Positions 1 through 5,862 of a DNA stretch of 13,434 nucleotides are shown here, piece by piece. The stretch lies in assembly GCA_945902255.1 (NCBI GenBank), contig CAMDMO010000031.1, positions 1-13,434 of the forward strand, read 5' to 3'. This stretch comes from Rickettsia typhi. Lineage in GTDB: Bacteria > Pseudomonadota > Alphaproteobacteria > Rickettsiales > UBA1997. The translations under genes were made by a program, and so were the position numbers. Each line of letters starts with the position of its first letter. Position 1 is the stretch's first letter. Under the pieces are notes generated by a model. That model ran no database searches. It saw only the letters and a program-made list of their open reading frames with translations, and was not told where the DNA came from.

Positions 1-20
1 ACCCCGTCGCATGACGGGGT
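1..20. repeat. Short perfect palindrome inside the YejF-like coding frame
   Basis: ACCCCGTC (1-8) and GACGGGGT (13-20) form an eight-base inverted repeat around the loop GCAT. It is read through as TPSHDGV in the frame of the ABC ATPase, just before the conserved start of the second ATPase domain. The element may extend upstream of the window. It is more G/C-rich than the surrounding gene and unlike the GGGGTCAGACCCC family found elsewhere in the window. Confidence 0.55.
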
Positions 21-666
21 CCATCATGAGTCATTAGAAAAAATTAATTATATAATCGCCGCCAAAAATATTTCTGCACTAAAAATTAACAATATAAATT
101 TATCTCTCACTAGGGGTAAAAACTTAGGAATAATTGGCGAAAGCGGCTCAGGAAAATCAACGCTCGCACTTGCTTTATGCAATTTAATAAAAGCCCAAGG
201 CGAAATAAAATTTTTTGATGAAAAAACTTGGAAAAAAGATGAAAAATATTTAAGAAAAAATATCCAAATTATTTTTCAAGATCCATTCTCAAGTCTTGAT
301 CCAAGAATGTTGGTGAAAGATATTATTGCTGAGGGTTTGATAATTCATAAAATAAAATATCAAGAAAAAGAAATTGATGAAATGCTGCAAAAGCTTGATT
401 TAGATAGCTTTGTTAAAGATCGTTATCCTCACCAATTATCTGGTGGACAAAGGCAGAGAGTCGCAATTGCGCGCGCTTTAATTTTAAAGCCAAAAATTTT
501 AATTTTAGATGAACCAACCTCAGCCCTTGATATATCTAGTCAGAATCAAATTATAAAATTATTAAAAGATCTGCAAAAAGAAATCGATATAACATATATT
601 ATCATTTCACATGATTTAGATGTGGTGAATAATATTGCGCATGAGGTTATGACTTTACACTCTTGA
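1..666 (+). CDS. yejF: Peptide/microcin C-type ABC transporter ATP-binding protein, YejF-like (C-terminal ATPase domain, 5' partial)
   Basis: The reading frame is open from base 1, so the gene begins upstream and only the last 221 codons are visible; the first in-frame ATG at 307 lies inside the ATPase domain and is not the start. Seen in order: Walker A GESGSGKST (nt 136-162), Q-loop region FQDPFSSLDPR, signature LSGGQRQR, Walker B ILILDEPTSALD and the switch histidine in IISHD. The combination FQDPxSSLxPR and DEPTSALD is typical of Opp/Dpp/Yej ATPases, and the spacing resembles the second ATPase half of YejF, a cytoplasmic subunit that powers oligopeptide uptake. The protein stops at HEVMTLHS, about where relatives continue with a GEIVE-like strand and a further 25-40 residues, so the C-terminus looks shortened. 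No continuation is apparent in another frame. Family is certain; the exact subfamily (YejF versus OppF/DppF) is less so. Confidence 0.85.
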   Translation, partial: TPSHDGVHHESLEKINYIIAAKNISALKINNINLSLTRGKNLGIIGESGSGKSTLALALCNLIKAQGEIKFFDEKTWKKDEKYLRKNIQIIFQDPFSSLDPRMLVKDIIAEGLIIHKIKYQEKEIDEMLQKLDLDSFVKDRYPHQLSGGQRQRVAIARALILKPKILILDEPTSALDISSQNQIIKLLKDLQKEIDITYIIISHDLDVVNNIAHEVMTLHS

Positions 667-690
667 TATTAAAAGCTCTAAAACTATAAT
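663..690 (+). promoter_or_regulatory. Predicted sigma70-type promoter for the U32-cmk-purH genes
   Basis: TTGATA (663-668) matches the -35 consensus at five of six bases and TATAAT (685-690) is a perfect -10, with a 16-base spacer. The -35 overlaps the TGA stop of the upstream ABC gene (664-666). Transcription would begin near 697, so the paired palindrome at 700-749 would lie at the very 5' end of the leader. Chance matches are frequent in AT-rich DNA, but this one has near-consensus boxes, good spacing and the right position. Confidence 0.5.
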
Positions 691-699
691 GATCAAACT

Positions 700-749
700 A
701 AAAGGGGTCTGACCCCTTCTTCAATCAAAAGGGGTCAGACCCCTTTTTT
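700..749. repeat. Inverted pair of GGGGTC palindromes, terminator-like
   Basis: Two copies of the window's recurrent palindrome lie in opposite orientation: core GGGGTCTGACCCC at 704-716 and core GGGGTCAGACCCC at 731-743, each with A-rich left and T-rich right flanks. Bases 700-718 are perfectly complementary to 729-747 (19 base pairs, 10-base loop), and a T run continues to 749. As RNA this is a strong hairpin with a U tract. It could end transcription from the ABC gene, or act on the leader of the U32 gene, whose ATG is 13 bases further on. Confidence 0.8.
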
Positions 750-762
750 AATTTATAAATTA

Positions 763-2391
763 ATGAAAAAACCAGAATTGCTTTTACCAGCCGGAACTCT
801 TGATCGCCTTAAAACCGCTATTTTATATGGCGCTGATGCGGTTTATTGTGGAACGCCAGATATGTCACTGCGTGTAAAATCTGGCTTTACTTTAGAAGAT
901 GTGGTTGAAGGTATTGAATTTGCACATAGTCGCGGAAAAAAAGTTTATTTAACGCTGAATCTTTTTTCGCATAATAAAGATATTGAGAAATTGCCGCAAT
1001 TTATTGAAACGGTTAAAGCGGTGAAGCCTGACGGGTTGATTATTTCTGATCCTGGTGTTTTTCAATTTGTAAAAGAACATGCGCCAGATCTAGAATTGCA
1101 TATTTCCACGCAAGCAAATGTATGTTCATGGCTTACTGTTGATTTTTGGGAAAAGCAAGGTGCAAGCCTAGTAGTTATGGCGCGCGAAGTTGCTTTTGAA
1201 GAGCTTGCAGAAATTAGAAAAAAATGTCCGAATATTAAAATTGAAACTTTTATACATGGTTCAATGTGTATGACTTATTCGGGAAGATGTTTGCTTTCAA
1301 ATTTTATGGCAGAGCGCGGAGCTAACCAAGGAAGCTGTGCTCACTCTTGTCGCTGGGGTTATAAATTAAAAATAAAACTCAAAGATAATACCGAACATGA
1401 AATTGAAATTAACGAAAATAACAAAGATTTATTTGATTTTTTCTTAGAAGAAGAAGTTCGCCCAGGGCAGTTAATGCCTTTTGAAGAAGATGTTCATGGC
1501 TCTTACATTTTAAACTCTAAAGATTTGTGTTTATTACCAAAATTAGATGAATATATCAAGCTAGGTTTAGATTCTTTTAAAGTTGAAGGCAGAAATAAAA
1601 CTGAATTTTATGCCGGTTCAGTTGCAAGAGTTTATCGTGCCGCAATTGATGATTATATGGCGAGCCCTCAAACTTGGCGCGCTGATGATTATATGGATGA
1701 AATTAACTCAATTGCCAATCGTGGCTATACTTTGGCGTTTCACGAAGGGCGCTTAACCAATTTGGCTCATGACTATGAAAGCACGGGCTCAACTTCTTTT
1801 TACGAATATGCGGGCAGGGTGATTGGATGGGAAGGTGACGATTTAATTTTTGAAGCCAAAAATCGCTTGGCCTCGGGCGATGTTTTAGAGTTTTTATCAC
1901 CAAATATGCGTGAGCCAATTTTACTTAGAATGTATGAATTTAATATGGCTCGCAATGTTAGCGCGCCTCATGAGCCAAATTATAAAATCGTGGATGTTGT
2001 AAATGCTGGAATTAAGCCATTGGTAAAAATTCCCGCTTCTGCATTTCACTTAATAAATAAAGAAAAACTAAAAGAATTATTACCGCCATTTTCGCTAATA
2101 AGAAAAGAAAAACCGCTTGATGAATCTGATAAATTGAAAGTTGAATCACGCGAATTATCTCATCAATTAGAGGCCGGCGAAGTAAAAGAAATGAAATATG
2201 AAGCTAAACGCAAAAAATATTTTCAAGCGCTAGAAGTTGCCGACCCCGAAGTTGCGCCAAGAACTCCAAGAATTGGTAAAGAAGGATGTTGTGGTAAGAG
2301 TTGCAACGGTTGCTTAATTTTCTGGCATGACGAGAAATATGCGAAGGCAAGAGAGATTGCTAAGACTAAGAAAATTGGGGAGATGTTGTAA
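763..2391 (+). CDS. trhP: U32 family protein, TrhP/YegQ type (tRNA U34 hydroxylation)
   Basis: A 542-residue member of the U32 family, once annotated as peptidases. It opens with KPELLLPAGTLDRLKTAILYGADAVYCG and has the family signature HGSMCMTYSGRCLLSNF at about 165-181. C169 and C176 with C192 and C196 (GSCAHSCRWGY) are well placed to bind an Fe-S cluster, as described for U32 proteins. The central part (FEEDVHGSYILNSKDLC, LDSFKVEGRNKTEFYAG) parallels E. coli YegQ/TrhP, which takes part in forming 5-hydroxyuridine at tRNA position 34. The protein is about 90 residues longer than YegQ and ends with a second cysteine group, C509, C510, C514 and C517 (CCGKSCNGC), followed by LIFWHDEKYAKARE. 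The ATG at 763 is the natural start at the conserved N-terminus, with no evident ribosome binding site. It is followed 26 bases later by cmk. The U32 assignment is firm; the exact RNA substrate is inferred. Confidence 0.85.
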   Translation: MKKPELLLPAGTLDRLKTAILYGADAVYCGTPDMSLRVKSGFTLEDVVEGIEFAHSRGKKVYLTLNLFSHNKDIEKLPQFIETVKAVKPDGLIISDPGVFQFVKEHAPDLELHISTQANVCSWLTVDFWEKQGASLVVMAREVAFEELAEIRKKCPNIKIETFIHGSMCMTYSGRCLLSNFMAERGANQGSCAHSCRWGYKLKIKLKDNTEHEIEINENNKDLFDFFLEEEVRPGQLMPFEEDVHGSYILNSKDLCLLPKLDEYIKLGLDSFKVEGRNKTEFYAGSVARVYRAAIDDYMASPQTWRADDYMDEINSIANRGYTLAFHEGRLTNLAHDYESTGSTSFYEYAGRVIGWEGDDLIFEAKNRLASGDVLEFLSPNMREPILLRMYEFNMARNVSAPHEPNYKIVDVVNAGIKPLVKIPASAFHLINKEKLKELLPPFSLIRKEKPLDESDKLKVESRELSHQLEAGEVKEMKYEAKRKKYFQALEVADPEVAPRTPRIGKEGCCGKSCNGCLIFWHDEKYAKAREIAKTKKIGEML

Positions 2392-2417
2392 CAAAATATT
2401 AACTCAATATTCGCTTT

Positions 2418-3077
2418 ATGATAAAAATTTCAGATAAAAAACCTTTAATAATCGCAATTGACGGCCCATCAGCTTCAGGCAAGGGCACTTTAGCTAAAAA
2501 AATTGCTCGGCATTTTAATTTGGCATTTTTGAATACTGGCGCAATTTATCGTCTTGTGGCTTTTAGAGTGATTGAGCAAAAAATTGATCCGAATAATTTT
2601 GAGAATTTTATTCATAAATTAGTTGCAGATATTTCAGAAGATGATTTAGAAAATGAAGCTTTACACACTGAGTTTGTTGGCTCGACCGCTTCAATAATTG
2701 CTAAAAATTCAAAATTACGCGCTGCGCTTTTTGATTTTCAGAAAAATTTTATAGAAAAAAGTAAAAAAGAAAAAAATGGTTGCGTGCTTGATGGGCGCGA
2801 TACTACGACAGTTATTTGTCCTGATGCTGATTATAAATTTTTTGTAACTGCTGATGTTGAAATTCGGGCTAAGCGCAGATTTGATCAGCTTAAAACCTCT
2901 TATGAAGAAATTTTATCACAGTTAAAAAAACGCGATGAAAATGATTTAAATCGAACAGATTCGCCACTTAAAATTGCCAAAGACGCAGTTGTAATTGACA
3001 ATGGAAACCTTACAATTGAGAAAGGGTTCCAAAAAATTTTAGCGATTATTACAAAAAGGGGTCAGACCCCTTTTTAA
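2418..3077 (+). CDS. cmk: Cytidylate kinase
   Basis: A 219-residue cytoplasmic kinase that phosphorylates CMP and dCMP with ATP. Visible motifs are the P-loop DGPSASGKGT (15-24), NTGAIYRLVA (39-48) for the nucleotide-binding region, DGRDTTTVICPDADYKFFVTAD (125-146), and the lid region KRRFDQL followed by KRDENDLNRTDSPL (171-184), which carries the family's RDxxDxxRxxxPL pattern. Length is close to the usual 220-230 residues. The final seven residues, KRGQTPF, and the TAA stop are supplied by a copy of the GGGGTCAGACCCC palindrome (3053-3075), so the native C-terminus has probably been replaced or extended by this element. In many proteobacteria cmk is followed by rpsA; here purH follows after 43 bases occupied largely by a second palindrome copy. 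Confidence 0.95.
   Translation: MIKISDKKPLIIAIDGPSASGKGTLAKKIARHFNLAFLNTGAIYRLVAFRVIEQKIDPNNFENFIHKLVADISEDDLENEALHTEFVGSTASIIAKNSKLRAALFDFQKNFIEKSKKEKNGCVLDGRDTTTVICPDADYKFFVTADVEIRAKRRFDQLKTSYEEILSQLKKRDENDLNRTDSPLKIAKDAVVIDNGNLTIEKGFQKILAIITKRGQTPF
3053..3075. repeat. GGGGTCAGACCCC palindrome forming the 3' end of cmk
   Basis: Five A, the core GGGGTCAGACCCC (3058-3070) and five T. It is translated as KRGQTPF within cmk, and its last T begins the TAA stop. Its right neighbour is a direct-orientation copy with the cores 28 bases apart. Confidence 0.85.
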
Positions 3078-3080
3078 ACA

Positions 3081-3103
3081 AAAAAGGGGTCAGACCCCTT
3101 TTT
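3081..3103. repeat. GGGGTCAGACCCC palindrome between cmk and purH
   Basis: An identical 23-base copy (core 3086-3098) of the element at 3053-3075, in the same orientation, 17 bases before the purH ATG. As RNA it can form a nine-pair hairpin followed by U residues, so it could cause partial termination between cmk and purH, or hold the purH start region in structure. Confidence 0.85.
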
Positions 3104-3120
3104 ATAAAAATTTTTAAAAA

Positions 3121-4662
3121 ATGCAAAATTTACAAAAAATATCTCGTTGTTTAATTTCTGTATCAGATAAAACCGGAATTGTTGAACTGGCTAAATATCT
3201 AGCTTCAAAAGGTGTTGAAATAATTTCAACTGGTGGAACTTGCAAACTTTTAGCGCAAAATAAAATTGCCGTGAAAGATATTTCTGAATTTACAAAATTT
3301 CCAGAAATGATGGATGGCAGAGTTAAAACTTTACATCCCAATGTTCACGGGGCTTTGCTTGCAGTTCTTGATAATGCCGAGCATTTAAAATCAGCAAAAG
3401 AGCATGGAATTGAATCAATTGATTTGTTGATTGTGAATCTTTATCCATTTGTTGAAACGGTTGCAAAAACTTCTAATGAGGAAGAAATTATTGAAAATAT
3501 TGATATTGGCGGGCCTGCAATGGTGCGCTCTGCTTCAAAAAACTTCGCTTATAAAACTGTCATCACTTCAGCTTTACAATATGAAAAATTAATTGCTGAA
3601 ATCGAAAATAATAATGGCGCAACTTCTTTTGAATTTAGAAAGGAACTTGCTGCCGAAGCCTTCAGAGACATTGCAAAATATGATTTGGCGATATCGCAGT
3701 GGTTTAATAAAACAGATTTTTCGCTTACAGGGTCTCTAAAACAATCGCTGCGATATGGTGAAAATTCACATCAAAAAGCTGCAGTATATTCTTCTTCAGA
3801 TATTGGAATTGTTAATGCTAAACAGCTGCAAGGAAAAGAGCTTAGTTACAATAATCTCAACGATTCCGACGCTGCCTATAATTTGGTTTTAGAATTTGAA
3901 AAACCAGCTTGCGCAATTATTAAACATGCAAATCCTTGTGGAACAGCAATTAGCAATAATTTGCTGGAAGCTTACAAACTAGCACTTTTCTCTGATTCAA
4001 AATCTGCCTTTGGTGGAATTGTGGCATTAAATGGAAAAATTGACGAAGCCTTGGCGTTAGAGCTTTCAAAGATGTTTTATGAAGTGATTATTGCTAAAGA
4101 AATTGATTTAAAAGCAAAAGAAATTTTAGCGGCAAAAAAGAATTTACGAGTGCTAATTCCTGATTTTAAAAAAACCACTCAAAGTCAGATAAAATCAATA
4201 TCTGGAGGTTTTTTAATTCAAGATTTAGATCAAAAAACTATTACTAAAAATGATTTAAAATTAGTTTCAAAAAAATCAGCAAGTGAATTAGAAATTGAAC
4301 AATTAATTTTTGCTATGTCGGTTTGTAAACACACTAAATCAAATGCCATTGTTGTGGTGCAAAACTTTCAAACCGTAGGCTTTGGAGCTGGTCAAACCAG
4401 CAGAGTTGACGCTTGCGAAATTGCTTGTAAAAAAGCATCAGAATTTTTTGATGGTGAAAAAAATACCAATAAAGCACAAGGTGGTTTTCTAGCATCTGAT
4501 GCCTTCTTTCCATTTGCTGATAATATTGAAATTGCGGCCGCTTACGGAATTAAAGCAATAATTGCAACTGGTGGATCGGTGCGTGACGAAGAAGTAATCG
4601 CTAAGGCTGATGAAAAAGGAATCGCCCTTTATTTTATTGAGACTAGGCATTTTAAGCATTAG
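3121..4662 (+). CDS. purH: Bifunctional AICAR formyltransferase / IMP cyclohydrolase
   Basis: A 513-residue enzyme for the last two steps of de novo IMP synthesis: formyl transfer from 10-formyltetrahydrofolate to AICAR, then ring closure. The N-terminal MGS-like cyclohydrolase domain (about 1-195) shows LISVSDKTGI, ISTGGT, DGRVKTLHPNVHG (65-77) and DIGGPAMVRSASKN (128-141). The transformylase domain (about 200-513) shows SLRYGENSHQ, the catalytic-type KHANPCGTA (268-276), SDSKSAFGGIVALNG, GQTSRVDA and the C-terminal ASDAFFPFADNIE...TGGSVRDEEVI. Length and motif order are those of intact PurH. The ATG at 3121 follows an A-rich stretch with no clear ribosome binding site. It is downstream of cmk and may share its transcript. 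Purine synthesis is absent from Rickettsia but kept in Anaplasmataceae, so the gene helps place the host. Confidence 0.97.
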   Translation: MQNLQKISRCLISVSDKTGIVELAKYLASKGVEIISTGGTCKLLAQNKIAVKDISEFTKFPEMMDGRVKTLHPNVHGALLAVLDNAEHLKSAKEHGIESIDLLIVNLYPFVETVAKTSNEEEIIENIDIGGPAMVRSASKNFAYKTVITSALQYEKLIAEIENNNGATSFEFRKELAAEAFRDIAKYDLAISQWFNKTDFSLTGSLKQSLRYGENSHQKAAVYSSSDIGIVNAKQLQGKELSYNNLNDSDAAYNLVLEFEKPACAIIKHANPCGTAISNNLLEAYKLALFSDSKSAFGGIVALNGKIDEALALELSKMFYEVIIAKEIDLKAKEILAAKKNLRVLIPDFKKTTQSQIKSISGGFLIQDLDQKTITKNDLKLVSKKSASELEIEQLIFAMSVCKHTKSNAIVVVQNFQTVGFGAGQTSRVDACEIACKKASEFFDGEKNTNKAQGGFLASDAFFPFADNIEIAAAYGIKAIIATGGSVRDEEVIAKADEKGIALYFIETRHFKH

Positions 4663-4686
4663 TGATGGTTTTTGGCACTAGTTTTT
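4660..4686 (+). terminator. Possible weak terminator after purH
   Basis: TAGTG (4660-4664, containing the purH stop codon) can pair with CACTA (4676-4680), followed by GTTTTT. The stem is only five pairs with an 11-base loop, so this is a weak candidate. The palindromes further downstream are alternative stop sites. Confidence 0.25.
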
Positions 4687-4708
4687 ATTAATAATTAAGA
4701 GACCGGAA

Positions 4709-4733
4709 TCACACTTCGACAAGCTTAGTGTGA
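4709..4733. repeat. Small inverted repeat TCACACT/AGTGTGA
   Basis: TCACACT (4709-4715) is complementary to AGTGTGA (4727-4733) around an 11-base loop that contains the palindrome AAGCTT (4721-4726). It lies in the purH/HisN-like convergent gap. The loop region CTTCGACAAGCTTAGTG resembles dispersed intergenic repeats seen in other genomes, but there is no second copy in this window. Confidence 0.45.
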
Positions 4734-4762
4734 CATTGAGATCTGTTACAAGTAATACCAGC

Positions 4763-4853
4763 GCTGGGCGTGGTTTGTAACTGCGCCCACACTTTCATGC
4801 CTATTTTAAGCATTGCATGAAGTATGAGGGTGGAGTTACAAACTCCGCCCAGC
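4763..4853. repeat. Paired palindromes forming a 91-base hairpin (MITE- or REPIN-like)
   Basis: Bases 4763-4782 and 4834-4853 pair at 18 of 20 positions (one further pair is G-U in RNA), and 4794-4800 pairs perfectly with 4815-4821 around a 14-base loop. Thus two related arms of 38-39 bases lie in inverted orientation. Each arm is itself palindromic: 4828-4837 against 4841-4850 with loop ACA (nine of ten pairs, the tenth G-U), and more loosely 4766-4775 against 4779-4788. Local G+C is clearly above the surroundings. No ORF is present. It could be a miniature mobile element, a REP-like pair, or a bidirectional terminator for the convergent genes. Confidence 0.7.
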
Positions 4854-4905
4854 TTAAGTGCTCATGGTAGGGAATCGGCAAATAAAGGAGTTGGAATTAC
4901 GGTTT

Positions 4906-4927
4906 AAAAAGGGGTCTGACCCCTTTT
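4906..4927. repeat. Single GGGGTCTGACCCC palindrome
   Basis: Five A, core GGGGTCTGACCCC (4911-4923) and four T. It is the only unpaired copy of the family in the window. It lies 17 bases beyond the stop codon of the HisN-like gene, on whose strand it reads GGGGTCAGACCCC followed by a T run, so it could serve as that gene's terminator. Confidence 0.8.
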
Positions 4928-4944
4928 GATGTCACAATTCACTT

Positions 4945-5730
4945 TTAACTCAAAGCTTCCAAAGCCTTTGCTTGTAATTTTTTATTCCCAACTGCCAACA
5001 TTTTTGCGCCAGATTCTAATTTTAATTTATTTCCTTCCCAGTCAGATACAACTCCGCCCGCCATTTCAATGATTGGAATTAATGCGGCAAAATCATAAAT
5101 TTTTAATCCAGGGTCAATTACAATATCAATAAAGCCTGAGGCTAGCATTGCATATAAATAGCAATCTCCGCCATAAACTACGCCACCATAATTTTGATAT
5201 TTAGTTTTGCTGGTGATTTTTTGTAACTTTTTTTCGTCATTATTTTGGAAGAAAAAAGGGGAGGTGGTGCAAAGCACTGCATCTTTTAACTCAAGGCAGT
5301 TTTTTCGGCTCTCAATTTTTTTGCCATTAAGCAAAGAGCTATCGCCATCAACGCCAATCCAGCGCTCACAAGTAATTGGCTGATTCATAATTCCTAAAAC
5401 TGATTTTCCTCTGTGAGATAAAGCAATCAATGTTCCAAAGGTTGGGCGACCAATTATAAAAGATGAAGTGCCATCGATTGGGTCAAGAATCCAGATAAAT
5501 TCTGCTTCCAAATTATAATTACCAAATTCTTCACCAATAATTCCATGATTTGGATAGTTTTTTTGAATTTCGGCGCGCAAAACTTCCTCAATTTCACGAT
5601 CTGCTTTAGTTACAGGGCTTTCATCTTCTTTAATAATTTCACCATTTGGCAGGCGAAAATATTTTTTAGTAATTATCGCCGATAAATCAGCTAAATGATT
5701 GGCAAAATTTATTATTTCTTGATTTAGCAT
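4945..5730 (-). CDS. hisN: Inositol-monophosphatase-family phosphatase, HisN (histidinol-phosphatase)-like
   Basis: A 261-residue metal-dependent phosphatase of the FIG/IMPase superfamily. Motifs: DESPVTKADREIE (36-48), GEEFG (66-70) and ILDPIDGTSSF (81-91) supply the metal-binding acids E67, D83 and D86; IYDFAALIPIIEMAGGVVSDWEG (211-233) supplies D213. The segment GRPTFGTLIAL, the QP..CERWIG stretch and VYGGDCYLYAML resemble the HisN group, which removes phosphate from L-histidinol phosphate, more than true inositol or sugar-nucleotide phosphatases. No other histidine gene is nearby, and reduced Rickettsiales generally lack that pathway, so the cellular substrate is uncertain. The ATG at 5730 is the first Met, at the expected N-terminus. 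The gene is convergent with purH and divergent from the thiolase gene. Confidence 0.85.
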   Translation of the reverse strand: MLNQEIINFANHLADLSAIITKKYFRLPNGEIIKEDESPVTKADREIEEVLRAEIQKNYPNHGIIGEEFGNYNLEAEFIWILDPIDGTSSFIIGRPTFGTLIALSHRGKSVLGIMNQPITCERWIGVDGDSSLLNGKKIESRKNCLELKDAVLCTTSPFFFQNNDEKKLQKITSKTKYQNYGGVVYGGDCYLYAMLASGFIDIVIDPGLKIYDFAALIPIIEMAGGVVSDWEGNKLKLESGAKMLAVGNKKLQAKALEALS

Positions 5731-5862
5731 TTTTTAAGTGAAAGTTATTTTGTAAATTCTAATCTCTGTTTTTAGATTACTCTAATGCCATTTCGAATAA
5801 AAAATTAAATGATCTTAGAGCAGATTCTTTAAGTTCAAACTCTAACCTAAAATCTTTTAAAA
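5731..5862. other. Divergent intergenic region, HisN-like gene and thiolase
   Basis: These 132 bases between two divergent start codons must hold both promoters if each gene is transcribed on its own. The DNA is very A/T-rich. I find no pair of -35/-10 boxes I would defend on either strand, and no strong hairpin; AATCT (5761-5765) against AGATT (5773-5777) is too short to count. Confidence 0.35.

Noticed and set aside
307..666. ATG at 307 as the start of a separate 119-residue ATPase
   Set aside because: The frame is open back to base 1 and contains the Walker A motif at 136-162, so 307 is an internal methionine.
1703..1918. Minus-strand ORF inside the U32 gene and other short antisense ORFs (3114-3341, 6716-6913, 7176-7373, 11662-11868)
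   Set aside because: All lie opposite strongly conserved genes, have no recognisable motif or start signal, and are expected by chance.
4741..4870. A tRNA or known riboswitch in the purH downstream gap
   Set aside because: The folding is one long inverted repeat without a cloverleaf, T-loop sequence or any riboswitch consensus I can recognise.
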